DNA of 46,522 bases from Methanobacteriota archaeon (GCA_002708695.1 PAOZ01000053.1:1-46522); one strand, 5' to 3'; shown: positions 17,982-27,427, counted from the first letter of the stretch. A program made the numbers and translations. The notes: generated by a model from the sequence alone, not told the origin.

Positions 17982-18785
17982 TTACTCTTCTTCTTCATTA
18001 GGGGTTTTTACTGCGATAATTAGTAACGCTGTATGACCTATTGGAGTATTACCTGGGCGAACGCCACCTCTTTTGGTTAACGTCCATCTTCTTTCCATTA
18101 GTTCTCCTCCCCATTCAACGTTTAATCCTGATTTTTCTAAAGACTCCCAAGATTTGGCCATTTGTTCTGGTGAAGGGCAATAGCATGCAATTCTGCCTCC
18201 TAGGCGCAGTAGATTACTCATTTCGGGGATCGCAGTCCAAGGTTCTGGCATATCTAAGATTACAGCATCTAATTCATCTACCAATTCAGAAATGTCTTCT
18301 GTAGAGCCTACTATGTCTCGTTCTAACAATGTCCAAGTTGGCATCCCTGGAAATGCTTCAGCACATCTTAGCATATTCTCAGTGCCTACGGATGCATGTT
18401 CCTCCCTTCTTTCAATGGAAATCAATGTACCCCCCGGTCCGAGACTTCTTGCAATATGCATTGCTAGGCCTCCTGAGCCAAATCCTGCTTCAAGTACACG
18501 ATCATTTTGTCCAATTCCCATCCAAGCAATCATGAAACCAGCATCTTTTGGGGTAATAACTTGAGCTCTGCGTTTCATCGCGGTTCTAAGTTCGGGTAAA
18601 CCTGGTGATAAACGAATGAATGATTTTGTCCCTATCTTGATTGATTCTCCGATTTTCAAATCTCCAATTACTATGCTTGGATCAATTCTTCCGACACCTC
18701 GAATTCGTCGTTCTCCTCCGGATTTTGAGAAGGCATACACTCGTCCTCCAGTCTCTCTGAGTACGATTAGTTCCTCTTCTCCCAT
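17982..18785 (-). CDS. trmI: tRNA (adenine-N1)-methyltransferase TrmI (A58, possibly A57/A58)
   Basis: Methylates N1 of adenine 58 (and 57 in some archaea) in the T loop. Features: a small N-terminal beta domain (about 1-70), the linker RRAQVITPKDAGFMIAWMGI, the SAM motif EAGFGSGGLAMHIA, SIERREEH after strand 2, and the family's AVILDMPEPW catalytic loop. With the start at 18785 it has 267 residues, close to the family norm, and the ATG has GGGAG 5-6 bases upstream. The open frame extends further to ATGs at 18809 (GAGG upstream) and 18836; the latter lies 28 bases from a TATA-like element and could be a leaderless start. Convergent with the SGNH protein, with no bases between stops. Confidence 0.9.
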   Translation of the reverse strand: MGEEELIVLRETGGRVYAFSKSGGERRIRGVGRIDPSIVIGDLKIGESIKIGTKSFIRLSPGLPELRTAMKRRAQVITPKDAGFMIAWMGIGQNDRVLEAGFGSGGLAMHIARSLGPGGTLISIERREEHASVGTENMLRCAEAFPGMPTWTLLERDIVGSTEDISELVDELDAVILDMPEPWTAIPEMSNLLRLGGRIACYCPSPEQMAKSWESLEKSGLNVEWGGELMERRWTLTKRGGVRPGNTPIGHTALLIIAVKTPNEEEE

Positions 18786-18860
18786 ATTTCTCCCTGACGA
18801 TTCTTGCATTTCAAACCTCACGAAAATGAAAGTCATTAATCTGAACTTCTCCAACCAATG

Positions 18861-18868
18861 CTTATACG
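18861..18868. promoter_or_regulatory. Shared TATA-like element between trmI and the CPPC surface protein
   Basis: CTTATACG on the plus strand (CGTATAAG on the minus strand) lies 26 bases before the plus-strand ATG at 18890 and 28 bases before the in-frame minus-strand ATG at 18836. Both distances match the archaeal TATA-to-start-site interval, so one box could direct two nearly leaderless transcripts. Transcription start sites are inferred, not measured. Confidence 0.5.
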
Positions 18869-18889
18869 CGTCTACGTCTTCCGATTTAC

Positions 18890-21800
18890 ATGCTTTACCG
18901 CATGGTATGCTCAATCGCCCTAACATTACTTATTGTTCTCATGTCAATGGGAAGTTATGTAGATCCACTTACAGAAGAGGAATTAATCGAACCACTTGAT
19001 GAGGAGCCTGCCATTCTTGACGCTCCTAGCCCAGGCCATGTAGTTCTAGCAGAATATATTGGAGGGCAGAATTGTCCGCCTTGCTACGGCAGTGCATCAC
19101 CTTCGTTGAAAAATTTGAAGAATGCAAATTCTGATGAATTTGTTTACATCTCTTATATCCCAGCAAGTTACGGCAATATTTACACTGCACAAGCTGGAAA
19201 TGTTGCTCCAATTAACAGGGTGAGCCATCTTTCATCTGATGGTTCCAATAGTGCACCTCAAATTTATTTTGGCGAATGCGCCAAAGGCACATCCTCTTGT
19301 TATCAGGCAGGTTCAGGTGGAACAAACGCTTACGATAATTTCTTTTCAGGTTCCGGAGGTAAATCCAACAACATGCATAGTACTGTTAATTCCTACAGTA
19401 TGGTAATCTCTCAGACACAAAATGGAAATAATGCTGTAATTACTGTAGAAGCAAGTTATAGTGGTGGAGGTACTTCTGACGTACGAGTTCTAGCAGCAGT
19501 TACTGAAGATGTTTGTAATTCCTATCCATATGCGGATGGTTCCAAACCAGGACATTGTTGGAAGAGATGGTTAGTTGATGGTTCTAATAGTGGCCCAATC
19601 TCTATGACTTTATCCAGTACACCAACTAGTCATACTTGGACTGTTCCTGTTTCTGTGGTAAATGGCGGAATGTCTAACATGCTGTCAGTTGCTTGGTTGC
19701 AATCTGATTGGAGTACAGGCTCTACAAGACAAAGCGTACTTTCTGCCACAGATTCTTCCATGGTGCCTCCAATTGATGTAGCAATTGATTCCTTTACTGC
19801 GGAGAGTAGTGATGGTTATTCAGGAATTATAGCGGGAGATCAAGTTGACCTATCACTTTCAATCAAAAACATCGGTGCAGATGTGTATGCTGATGGAGGA
19901 ACCATTGAAATTTTCAAGGTCGATGGTATTACTGAGACTTCGTTGGGTTCTACTTCAGTGAATACCTTGGCAGTAGGTGGAACTCAATCATATTCTACAA
20001 CTTGGGATTCATCTGCGGAAACAATAGAGAATAATGGGGAAACTAGATTCCGCGCTCGAATTAGTGTGGCAGATACAATTGGAAGTAACAATTGGATGGA
20101 TTCAATAGTTGGTCATGATGCTCCTCCAACATCTGTGATGCCAATTGCAGATGGATCTAGTACTACTATTCCTAGAGGAGGTAGTTTAGGTTTCGACATG
20201 ACCGCCTTACCAAATGATTCGGTAGATACTCTAGATACCATGACTCCTGAATTGGAGGTAAAACACTCCACAACAAATTCATGGGATTCATCTTGGGTAT
20301 CTATTCCTATCAATACAATTGGAGATGGGACTAATGAGCGATATGTTGCAACTGTAGTACCTCCTGTTAGTGCAGGTAGCGGAGATTATGATATCCGGAG
20401 TCGTTGGACAGATTCAAGAGGCCAGATTTCTGATTGGTTGGAAACAAGTAAGGCATTTACTCTACTGAATGGATTGCCAACCGTTCTATCTCCTACAGAC
20501 GACGGGTATGCAGGAGTTCCAACAGTCAGAGTAGATACTCTTGAAACAGTTTCAATGGTTGGCTTGATTGCAGATGCTGAAACTCCTCTAAACCAACTAA
20601 CTGTGACTAGTAATTCACCTAATTTTGTATCTTGGAATGCAGTTGCTATGACGATGGATGTTCAGTTTTCATCTGTTGATAGAGATGCTCAAAATAATAT
20701 TCGAAATCAAGGTATTCAGGTCACAATGTCTGATGGTGAAGATCAGAATGATGGTACAGTATTCTTTTCTGTGATTCCAAATGGGGCGCCAAGTTGGTCA
20801 CCTATCCCGACTCAAACGATTAGTGAAGGAGGTTCAGTAGCAGTAGCTTTGACACAGTATCTATCAGATACCGATATTAGTGGAAACGATGTTTCTGAAT
20901 CAGAATTAGCTGCTTTGAACATCCATGTTGTCAGCGTTACGCCAGAAGATGTAGTAGAAGTAGTTCTTACGGGCCAAACAGTCAATATTGACACATTAGA
21001 TGATGATGTTACTGGAACTATTGAAGTAATTTTGAGGTCAAGTGATGAATCCCAATCAACTGACACCACGTTGACAGTAATTGTTCAGAATATCAATGAC
21101 GCACCCACATTTGATGTGTCAGCATTAGCGGATCTTCGATTAAAGGTCGGCGAATCATATAGATTGGATACTTCATTATATTCTACTGATGTTGATGACG
21201 ATGATACGAATATTTTTGCTCAAGTTACTAGTTCAGAACCGGGTGCTGTGACTCCTATTGCAATTGGTGTTTACACTATGTCATGGCAAACTGAAGGCCC
21301 TCAATTAGTTCAAGTGAGTTTATCCGATCCAAATGGAGCAGTAGGACAATACTCTTTCACTGTGAATGTCATTGGAGATATTATATTTACATGGGATGAA
21401 GGTAATGGCGGAGATTTATCATTGGTTTATGATACAGTAGATCTTGAGACCTCTCCTAAAATGATGGTGAATTATCTTGGTTCAGAGGAATTCACTAATG
21501 TTGAAGTTACTTGGGCGATATGTAACTTGATAACAGGAACCTGCCATACTATCGAAACATTGCAAGGTTTTGGTGTTGAATTTGAAGTTGTTTCAGTTTA
21601 TCCCGAAGGACTCCGAACTGGCGACGAGATTAAGATTGATGTAATCGCTACAGATTATATTGGATTTGATTACAAGAGCCCAGTCTACAGTTTAATTGCC
21701 ACAGAGCCAGTAATTATTGATTCTGACGGAGATGGAGTTGTGGACTCTGAAGATGCATTCCATGAAGATCCTAATGAAACCATAGATACCGATAGAGATG

Positions 21801-22192
21801 GAGTTGGCGATAATGCTGATGCATTCCCAGAAGATCCATCTAAACATGAAGCATCTAGTGGGATTTCATCATCAGGAGATTCATTAATCATGATTCTTGG
21901 TGTTGTGGGATTATTACTAATCACTTCTCTTGGACTTGCTCTCCTCTTTGTTGCTAGAAAGAATAGAACCCCTGAAGCAGTAGATTGGTCAAAGACAGTC
22001 CCCGCAGCGGATTACTCTGCAAATTCCATGTATGGTGGAGCAGAACATCTCTTCCAGCAACCAGTTGTTCAGGCACCTAGCCCAGTTCAACAAGGCCCCC
22101 CTCTACCAGTAGGTGGACTTCCACCTGGTTGGACAATGGAGCAGTGGGCATATTATGGCCAACAGTATTTGGATAATGGCGGCAAACTTTGA
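18890..22192 (+). CDS. Giant surface protein with CPPC thioredoxin-like domain, Ig-like repeats and cytoplasmic tail motif
   Basis: A 1100-residue exported protein. Signal sequence at about 1-22. A thioredoxin-like, Omp28-like domain (about 45-200) carries C62-P-P-C65 in GGQNCPPCYG, with further cysteines (FGECAKGTSSC, EDVCNSY, GHCWKRW). Then come a CARDB-like domain (about 295-400), Ig/cadherin-like domains (about 410-920; PTQTISEGG and the paired NDAPTF join), and a thrombospondin-3-like calcium stretch of DxDxDGxxD repeats (about 944-982). A membrane helix at about 999-1022 is followed by a Pro/Gln-rich cytoplasmic tail ending in GWTMEQWAYYGQQYL. Its likely role is extracellular thiol-disulfide chemistry or redox sensing at the cell surface, which is inference. 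M5 is an alternative start. A TATA-like box sits 26 bases before the ATG. Confidence 0.75.
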   Translation: MLYRMVCSIALTLLIVLMSMGSYVDPLTEEELIEPLDEEPAILDAPSPGHVVLAEYIGGQNCPPCYGSASPSLKNLKNANSDEFVYISYIPASYGNIYTAQAGNVAPINRVSHLSSDGSNSAPQIYFGECAKGTSSCYQAGSGGTNAYDNFFSGSGGKSNNMHSTVNSYSMVISQTQNGNNAVITVEASYSGGGTSDVRVLAAVTEDVCNSYPYADGSKPGHCWKRWLVDGSNSGPISMTLSSTPTSHTWTVPVSVVNGGMSNMLSVAWLQSDWSTGSTRQSVLSATDSSMVPPIDVAIDSFTAESSDGYSGIIAGDQVDLSLSIKNIGADVYADGGTIEIFKVDGITETSLGSTSVNTLAVGGTQSYSTTWDSSAETIENNGETRFRARISVADTIGSNNWMDSIVGHDAPPTSVMPIADGSSTTIPRGGSLGFDMTALPNDSVDTLDTMTPELEVKHSTTNSWDSSWVSIPINTIGDGTNERYVATVVPPVSAGSGDYDIRSRWTDSRGQISDWLETSKAFTLLNGLPTVLSPTDDGYAGVPTVRVDTLETVSMVGLIADAETPLNQLTVTSNSPNFVSWNAVAMTMDVQFSSVDRDAQNNIRNQGIQVTMSDGEDQNDGTVFFSVIPNGAPSWSPIPTQTISEGGSVAVALTQYLSDTDISGNDVSESELAALNIHVVSVTPEDVVEVVLTGQTVNIDTLDDDVTGTIEVILRSSDESQSTDTTLTVIVQNINDAPTFDVSALADLRLKVGESYRLDTSLYSTDVDDDDTNIFAQVTSSEPGAVTPIAIGVYTMSWQTEGPQLVQVSLSDPNGAVGQYSFTVNVIGDIIFTWDEGNGGDLSLVYDTVDLETSPKMMVNYLGSEEFTNVEVTWAICNLITGTCHTIETLQGFGVEFEVVSVYPEGLRTGDEIKIDVIATDYIGFDYKSPVYSLIATEPVIIDSDGDGVVDSEDAFHEDPNETIDTDRDGVGDNADAFPEDPSKHEASSGISSSGDSLIMILGVVGLLLITSLGLALLFVARKNRTPEAVDWSKTVPAADYSANSMYGGAEHLFQQPVVQAPSPVQQGPPLPVGGLPPGWTMEQWAYYGQQYLDNGGKL

Positions 22193-22212
22193 GGTTTTAA
22201 GAAGAAGATTGC

Positions 22213-22222
22213 ATTTTTTTTG
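22213..22222 (+). terminator. T-run after the CPPC surface protein gene
   Basis: Eight consecutive T begin about 20 bases after the stop at 22192. It is a plausible archaeal U-tract terminator. It lies inside the upstream extension of the lonB frame, which is one more reason to place the lonB start downstream of it. Confidence 0.4.
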
Positions 22223-22276
22223 CATTCCGCACCTTCAAGAATGAGGCCTTACACGATTACACATAGGGGATGCATT

Positions 22277-24358
22277 ATGTCGGACTCCAGTGACGATTCA
22301 TCTAACATCGATGAGGATTCTATTGATACAGATTCTCATGAAGATGATGTGAATTCAGAGGCTCCTAATTGGGCAGATTCTAGTTCTACGGGAACAGAGA
22401 TATGTACTACTCCTGTTGAAGATTGGGTTGAAAATTTGACTGTTGGTTCCAACTCTTTTGAGACCACTGCCGATGTTCCATTGCCAAAGAGGCTAGTTGA
22501 TCAGGTAATTGGACAAGACGCCGCATCAATCGTTGTTCGAAAAGCTGCTGAACAAAGACGTCATGTTATTTTGATGGGAGATCCTGGAACTGGAAAATCT
22601 ATGTTGGCTAGATCAATGACCGAATTTCTTCCTAAAGAACAAATGGAAGATATTCTTGTCTATCGGAATCCAGAAGATGAGAATGAACCTAAGGTTCGTA
22701 CCGTTCCTGCTGGAAGAGGAGATCGGATAATTAAGGAAAGAAAAGCTGCAATTAGACAGCAAAGAGAAAGGACAAACAAGACTCTGTTGTTTATTGCGAT
22801 TTTTGTGGGTGCAGCATTAGTTTTCGCTACTATTTCTACTGGTGATATTCTCACCTTATTGTTCGGCGGATTCATTCTTGCTTTCGGATATTTCTTCCTC
22901 CGTTCTCGTTTAACTGCGGCTGATGAAAACAATATTCCAAAATTGTTGGTCAAACATGAGAGAGGAGATGATGTTCCGTTTGTTGATGCAACTGGCGCAC
23001 TAGCTGGAGCATTATTGGGGGACGTTCGACACGACCCCTTCCAGTCTGGAGCAGATTTAGCAACACCTGCACATGAAAGAGTGGAGCCTGGTTCTATTCA
23101 TCGTGCTCACTATGGCGTTCTATACATTGATGAGATTAATATGTTGAGAATGGAAGAACAACAGGCGTTACTGACTGCAATGCAAGAAAAGGCTCTTCCA
23201 ATTTCTGGAAGAAGTGAACGAAGTAGTGGTGCATTGACAAAGACTGAACCAGTACCTTCTGATTTCATTTTGGTTGCTGCGGGTAATCTAGATTCCATGG
23301 AAAGGATGCACCCTGCATTAAGAAGTAGAATTAGAGGATATGGTTACGAGGTTTATGTCAATACTACAATGGATGATACAGATGCTAATAGAAGACGTTT
23401 GATTCGTTTTATTGCTCAAGAAGTAAGGAATGAAATGAAAAAGAAGTCCGGAAAACCAATTCCTCACTTTGATAGAGCAGCTGTTGGCTTAGTATTGAAA
23501 GAGGCTCAAAGAAGAGCAGGTAGAAGAGGTAAACTCACCCTTCGTTTGAGAGAATTAGGAGGATTAGTTAGAGTTGCAGGAGATCTTGCGGCAGAAGAAG
23601 ATGCTTCAGTAGTCACTCCAGAACATATTGCACGTGCTAGGATTATTGCTAAGCCTTTGGAACAACAAATTGCAGATAGATACATCGAAAGACAGAATGA
23701 ATATGCAATGTTAGTCAATAGTGGTGCACGAGTAGGTAGAGTAAATGGTTTAGCAGTATTAGGCGCAGACTCTGGGTTATCTGATTTCTCAGGAATTGTT
23801 CTTCCAGTAGAGGCTTTGGTAACTCCTACTCAAGGACGAAATGGAGCAGTTTATGCAACTGGTGGCCTTTCAGATTTGGCTAAGGAGAGTGTAACTAATA
23901 TCAATGCAGTAGTGAAGAAACTAACGGGCAAGGATATTGCGGATTATGATATCCATGTTCAATTCCCTGGAACTCATGGTGTTGATGGAGATAGTGCCTC
24001 AATAACAATGGCAACTGCAATAATTAGTGCGTTTGAAGACTTGCCTATCGATCAAAATTTAGCCATGACTGGTAGTTTGAGTGTACGTGGAGAAGTTTTG
24101 CCGATAGGTGGAGTAACTGCAAAGATAGAGGCGGCGGCGAAGTCAGGAATTACTAGAGTAATTGTGCCTAGAACAAATATGAGGGACGTTTTGATTGATG
24201 AAAAGTATCAATCCATGGTTGATGTGATTGCAGTTGATTCATTGGACGAAGTCCTTGAACACGCCTTGATACAAAGTGATGAGAAGGATAGTTTGGTTGA
24301 TAGATTATCAAAGGTTGTTGACAAGTTGACCTCTATTCCAGATAAAAGTCCAGTATGA
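22277..24358 (+). CDS. lonB: Membrane-anchored archaeal Lon protease (LonB)
   Basis: ATP-dependent protease on the cytoplasmic face of the membrane that removes damaged and regulatory proteins. From the start at 22277 (693 residues): a very acidic Asp/Ser-rich N-terminus (about 1-40), AAA+ domain with Walker A GDPGTGKS at 101-108, two membrane helices inserted between Walker A and Walker B (about 182-226), Walker [10 protein letters not shown], arginine-finger region, and a C-terminal Lon peptidase domain with catalytic S573 (GVDGDSAS) and K616 ([10 protein letters not shown]), 43 residues apart as in Lon enzymes. The ATG has AGGGG upstream at good spacing. The open frame reaches back to 22220, but that segment lies over a T-run and lacks a ribosome site. 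Stop is 3 bases from the convergent peptidase gene's stop. Confidence 0.95.
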   Translation: MSDSSDDSSNIDEDSIDTDSHEDDVNSEAPNWADSSSTGTEICTTPVEDWVENLTVGSNSFETTADVPLPKRLVDQVIGQDAASIVVRKAAEQRRHVILMGDPGTGKSMLARSMTEFLPKEQMEDILVYRNPEDENEPKVRTVPAGRGDRIIKERKAAIRQQRERTNKTLLFIAIFVGAALVFATISTGDILTLLFGGFILAFGYFFLRSRLTAADENNIPKLLVKHERGDDVPFVDATGALAGALLGDVRHDPFQSGADLATPAHERVEPGSIHRAHYGVLYIDEINMLRMEEQQALLTAMQEKALPISGRSERSSGALTKTEPVPSDFILVAAGNLDSMERMHPALRSRIRGYGYEVYVNTTMDDTDANRRRLIRFIAQEVRNEMKKKSGKPIPHFDRAAVGLVLKEAQRRAGRRGKLTLRLRELGGLVRVAGDLAAEEDASVVTPEHIARARIIAKPLEQQIADRYIERQNEYAMLVNSGARVGRVNGLAVLGADSGLSDFSGIVLPVEALVTPTQGRNGAVYATGGLSDLAKESVTNINAVVKKLTGKDIADYDIHVQFPGTHGVDGDSASITMATAIISAFEDLPIDQNLAMTGSLSVRGEVLPIGGVTAKIEAAAKSGITRVIVPRTNMRDVLIDEKYQSMVDVIAVDSLDEVLEHALIQSDEKDSLVDRLSKVVDKLTSIPDKSPV

Positions 24359-24361
24359 AAA

Positions 24362-25381
24362 TTATAATCCAAATATGGATAGAATCCAAACTATTGGGTC
24401 TCCTAAGATTATTGTAAGTGGGATGCTAGGAAAAACATAGATTAGAAATGGATGTTTTTTTGTTATCCATGCTTCTGTCTCGCCCATTTGACTCAATTCT
24501 TCTATTTTGGCAGATATTGAATCTGCATCTTCTTTAATTCTTCTTGGCCGCATTCGAACAGAAATTTGTTTTTCTCCATTGGTTCCATCAATTACTTCAC
24601 TCAAAATCCATACCTGTTTCCCAATTATTTTGTCGAAAGGCCATTTTTCTGAATGCCAAATCATGTTAATTGGTGATTTTACTCCGTTAGAGATATTTGT
24701 AAAAAGTGTCTTAATTGGCAAGAATAGGAAACCTATAGCTGACCAAACTAGAACTGAAACCATTGGTGGAATCATAGATGCAACTCCTAAAACATCGAAT
24801 CCAGGCCACCAAGGAAGTGCGATTGCAACTATCATTAGTGCCTTTGCATCTGCTCCTCCGTGCAGTAATCTCATTCTCCATGCAAGTTCAACGAATCCAA
24901 TCATAATCAACAGGCCAAACAAATCTAGTAGCATTTGAGCATGATTCACTGCCAATTCCAGATTCGTAGCATCCTTAATTGAGAAAAGTGGAGGGTCAGC
25001 ATAGAATCCTAGGATCCAAAGTGCATTTTCTCCATGAAGTAATATGCTACATACTAATCCTATAATTCCAAATAAGTACCAGAAAGAAACACCCCAATCG
25101 AGGTATGAGCCGTTTTTCATATCTGATATTGAGGGGGTTCCGATTACACTAATTGATGCCCATGCAACAATTCCTAGTCCTGTAAGAATAAGTGCAAAAT
25201 CCGCTCCTAGTAACATCATTTCAATGCACAAAAGAAAAACAATAGCAACTCCCCATCTGATCCACCAATCATTTGGGACTCTTCTAGTCCAATAATCCAT
25301 GGCTGCTGCTCCTCCCATACACAGTAATAGTATTGTCAAACGTAGAAGTCCGACTAAATCTGAGGGTGCTGGCGTCCACAT
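24362..25381 (-). CDS. Archaeal prepilin/preflagellin peptidase (A24 family, PibD/FlaK-like)
   Basis: Polytopic aspartate protease that trims class III signal peptides of type IV pilin-like and archaellin subunits. The catalytic aspartates are D29 in AAMDYWTRRVPNDWW and D178 in LHGGADAKALMIV, where the usual GxGD reads GGAD as in other archaeal members. About six to eight hydrophobic segments precede residue 235. The protein is 339 residues, longer than typical FlaK/PibD (about 230-240): after the core there is a charged segment of roughly 75 residues (IDGTNGEKQ to EEL) and a final hydrophobic pair. No pilin or assembly gene is in this window. The start lies about 30 bases from a TATA-like dyad. 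Divergent from the UPF0147 gene. Confidence 0.88.
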   Translation of the reverse strand: MWTPAPSDLVGLLRLTILLLCMGGAAAMDYWTRRVPNDWWIRWGVAIVFLLCIEMMLLGADFALILTGLGIVAWASISVIGTPSISDMKNGSYLDWGVSFWYLFGIIGLVCSILLHGENALWILGFYADPPLFSIKDATNLELAVNHAQMLLDLFGLLIMIGFVELAWRMRLLHGGADAKALMIVAIALPWWPGFDVLGVASMIPPMVSVLVWSAIGFLFLPIKTLFTNISNGVKSPINMIWHSEKWPFDKIIGKQVWILSEVIDGTNGEKQISVRMRPRRIKEDADSISAKIEELSQMGETEAWITKKHPFLIYVFPSIPLTIILGDPIVWILSIFGL

Positions 25382-25405
25382 CTGATTGGGACAAATTCTG
25401 CAATG

Positions 25406-25416
25406 GACTTAAAGTC
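25406..25416. promoter_or_regulatory. Short dyad with TATA-like core upstream of the prepilin peptidase
   Basis: GACTT-A-AAGTC is a perfect 5-1-5 inverted repeat in the 81-base spacer between the divergent peptidase and UPF0147 genes. On the minus strand it reads as CTTTAAG, centred 30 bases before the peptidase ATG, the right place for a TATA element. Short symmetry of this size can arise by chance. Confidence 0.3.
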
Positions 25417-25462
25417 GGTCGTCCTTCAACGATAGAATAGTGCGGAAGGATGTGTGTGAGTC

Positions 25463-25732
25463 ATGAGCGATGTAAATACTCGAATCCAACAAATTGCGAC
25501 GGTTCTTGAACAACTTCAAGATAGTCAAGTTCCTAGAAATATTCGTAAGACTGCGAAGGAAGCAACTACAGAATGGTTACTTAATGAAGATAAGGATATG
25601 GACGTACGTCTAGGAATGACTGCCAGTAAATTAGATGAAATTTTCAATGATGCTAATCTACCAATTCATTTTGGGCCACTTTGTCTTCAAATTCAAACTG
25701 CTCTAGAGGCCCTTCTCCGTGAAGTGCAATAA
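25463..25732 (+). CDS. UPF0147 family protein
   Basis: An 89-residue, helical, cytosolic protein. The opening IQQIATVLEQLQDSQVPRNIRKTAKEA and the acidic middle match the UPF0147 family, found almost only in archaea, and the length is the family norm. No function is established; it has no metal-binding cysteines and no membrane segment. The ATG follows GTGAG closely. It stands alone between the divergent peptidase gene and the convergent eL40 gene, with a T-run about 20 bases after the stop. Confidence 0.9.
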   Translation: MSDVNTRIQQIATVLEQLQDSQVPRNIRKTAKEATTEWLLNEDKDMDVRLGMTASKLDEIFNDANLPIHFGPLCLQIQTALEALLREVQ

Positions 25733-25753
25733 GTGCTGAATTTGTGTTAGTTC

Positions 25754-25759
25754 TTTTTT
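25754..25759 (+). terminator. T-run after the UPF0147 gene
   Basis: Six T in the 96-base spacer between the UPF0147 stop and the eL40 stop. The spacer is AT-rich and holds no other gene that I can see. Confidence 0.3.
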
Positions 25760-25798
25760 GTAATTCGCTGAATATCGAATAAAACGGAAGTTTACTAA

Positions 25799-25814
25799 CA
25801 AAAAACAAGAAAAT
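25799..25814 (-). terminator. T-rich tract after the eL40 gene
   Basis: On the minus strand TTTTCTTGTTTTTTGT begins about 14 bases after the eL40 stop and is a plausible U-tract terminator for that gene. Confidence 0.35.
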
Positions 25815-25828
25815 TCGCTAGTTGAGGA

Positions 25829-25981
25829 CTAACGTTGCTTCTTTTCAATAATCTTTGGACGTAGATTCTTATACCCACATTTTCGACAAGGACGCGGTTT
25901 TCTGCCGCGATGTGTGGCAGAACAACGCATGCAAATCCACTTGTGGAGATTGCGTTTCTCTGCTTCGGGGAAACGTGCCAT
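25829..25981 (-). CDS. rpl40e: 50S ribosomal protein eL40 (L40e)
   Basis: A 50-residue zinc-ribbon ribosomal protein of the large subunit, shared by archaea and eukaryotes (where it is fused to ubiquitin). Read on the minus strand it begins [20 protein letters not shown] and has two cysteine pairs, C17-x2-C20 and C32-x2-C35, then GYKNLRPK near the end, the hallmark of L40e. It is too short for most open-reading-frame filters and lies opposite the apparent upstream extension of purA, so it is easily missed. It is divergent from purA by 103 bases and ends in TAG before a T-rich tract. Confidence 0.95.
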   Translation of the reverse strand: MARFPEAEKRNLHKWICMRCSATHRGRKPRPCRKCGYKNLRPKIIEKKQR

Positions 25982-26084
25982 GAATCCGTGGACTCACGTC
26001 CCCTTCATAACCGCATCGGATGAAGAAGAGGCTTGTATTGTTACAAAGGCATTATTCAAAGGCCTTATTCGCCCGAGACTAATC

Positions 26085-27386
26085 ATGCCTGCTACAGTAG
26101 TCCTCGGAGCACAGTGGGGAGACGAAGGAAAAGGAAAATTGGTTGATCAATTAGCATCTGAAGCAGATTGGGTAGTCCGTTTCCAAGGAGGATCAAATGC
26201 TGGCCATACAATTGTAATTGGTGAAAGAAAACTTGCTTTCCACCATTTGCCTAGTGGAATCACTTACAGCCATTGTAATTTGGTTCTAGGTGATGGGATG
26301 GTTATCGATCCTTGGAAGTTAGAACAGGAATTGGATTCTTGGTTTGCATTTGGAGGAGAAAGGCCTGAAGGTGAAAGATTGTTTATCTCAGAAAGAGCTC
26401 ATATCACACTTCCCTACCATCGAATTTTAGATGGAGCAGACAAAGAGATTGGAACTACTGGAAGAGGGATTGGTCCAACATATAGTGATGCAATTAATCG
26501 AATTGGCATCCGCTTTGTTGATCTCCCGTCTGTACTATCTGATGATTCCAAGATTACATCTATGGTTACTCGAATGAATAAACAATTGATTGCAGCGAAC
26601 TTAGAAGCAAGTATTGACGAATCTTCATTGAAGAGTGATCTTGAATGGATACAATCTAGATTTGGTTTCTCAGTTCGACCTACTGGGGTAATGATAGATC
26701 ATTCTTTGAAACGCGGAGAATTTGTTTTATTGGAAGGTGCTCAAGGTGCTCTTCTAGACATTTCACAAGGAACATATCCTTACGTTACCAGCTCAGTAAC
26801 TAGTAGGGCAAATGCCACTCATGGAGCAGGGATTCATCCAGGACATGTTAACCGATGTATAGGTGTAGTAAAGGCATATACTACTCGGGTAGGGCATGGT
26901 CCTTTTCCAGCGGAATTAACTGATGAAGTGGGCAAACATCTGGGAGAAGTAGGTCATGAATTCGGAACAACGACGGGACGTCCACGACGTTGTGGTTGGT
27001 TAGATATAGTCCCCCTTCGTCATGCAATGAGAGTCAATGGTTTTGATGAAGTAGTACTCACAAAATTGGATGTTTTAGGAGGAATAGATGAGATTGAAAT
27101 CGTTATTGGATATGATGTTGAAGGGGCTCAAGTGCATGAATTTCCATCAGATATTGGAGCATTAAAGACAGCGACTCCAATTACGATGAAATTACCTGGT
27201 TTCTCACCTTTATCTCTTGATGAATGGTTAAAATTATCCCGAGAGGCAAGGGCTACTGGCCAAGGTTATTCTGTTCTTCCTCCAGAGGCTCAAGTATACA
27301 TTGACACAATAGAGAAATTACTTGGAATTCCCGTGACTAGTGTGGGAGTAGGCCCCGATCGTGAAGCTTCAATTGAGAAATCTTAG
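26085..27386 (+). CDS. purA: Adenylosuccinate synthetase
   Basis: GTP-dependent first step from IMP to AMP. The 433-residue protein starts directly with the family's VVLGAQWGDEGKGKLVDQ, including the catalytic Asp of GDEGKGK, then GGSNAGHT with the catalytic His, GTTGRGIGPTYSDA, YPYVTSSV and TTTGRPRRCGWLD. Length is normal. An open frame extends 57 codons upstream of this ATG, but that stretch runs over the opposite-strand eL40 gene and has no PurA similarity, so I place the start at 26085. The small 4-Cys gene follows after 41 bases in the same direction. Confidence 0.96.
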   Translation: MPATVVLGAQWGDEGKGKLVDQLASEADWVVRFQGGSNAGHTIVIGERKLAFHHLPSGITYSHCNLVLGDGMVIDPWKLEQELDSWFAFGGERPEGERLFISERAHITLPYHRILDGADKEIGTTGRGIGPTYSDAINRIGIRFVDLPSVLSDDSKITSMVTRMNKQLIAANLEASIDESSLKSDLEWIQSRFGFSVRPTGVMIDHSLKRGEFVLLEGAQGALLDISQGTYPYVTSSVTSRANATHGAGIHPGHVNRCIGVVKAYTTRVGHGPFPAELTDEVGKHLGEVGHEFGTTTGRPRRCGWLDIVPLRHAMRVNGFDEVVLTKLDVLGGIDEIEIVIGYDVEGAQVHEFPSDIGALKTATPITMKLPGFSPLSLDEWLKLSREARATGQGYSVLPPEAQVYIDTIEKLLGIPVTSVGVGPDREASIEKS

Positions 27387-27427
27387 AAGAACCCAAGATT
27401 CATGACTAACCTCTTGCAGCGTAATGT

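Noticed and set aside
18786-18926. Upstream extension of TrmI to 18926
   Set aside because: It would run through the shared TATA-like element and past the divergent gene's ATG; ATGs at 18836, 18809 and 18785 are better placed.
25914-26084. A 57-codon N-terminal extension of PurA
   Set aside because: It overlaps the eL40 gene on the opposite strand and precedes the conserved VVLGAQWGDEGKGK start of the family.
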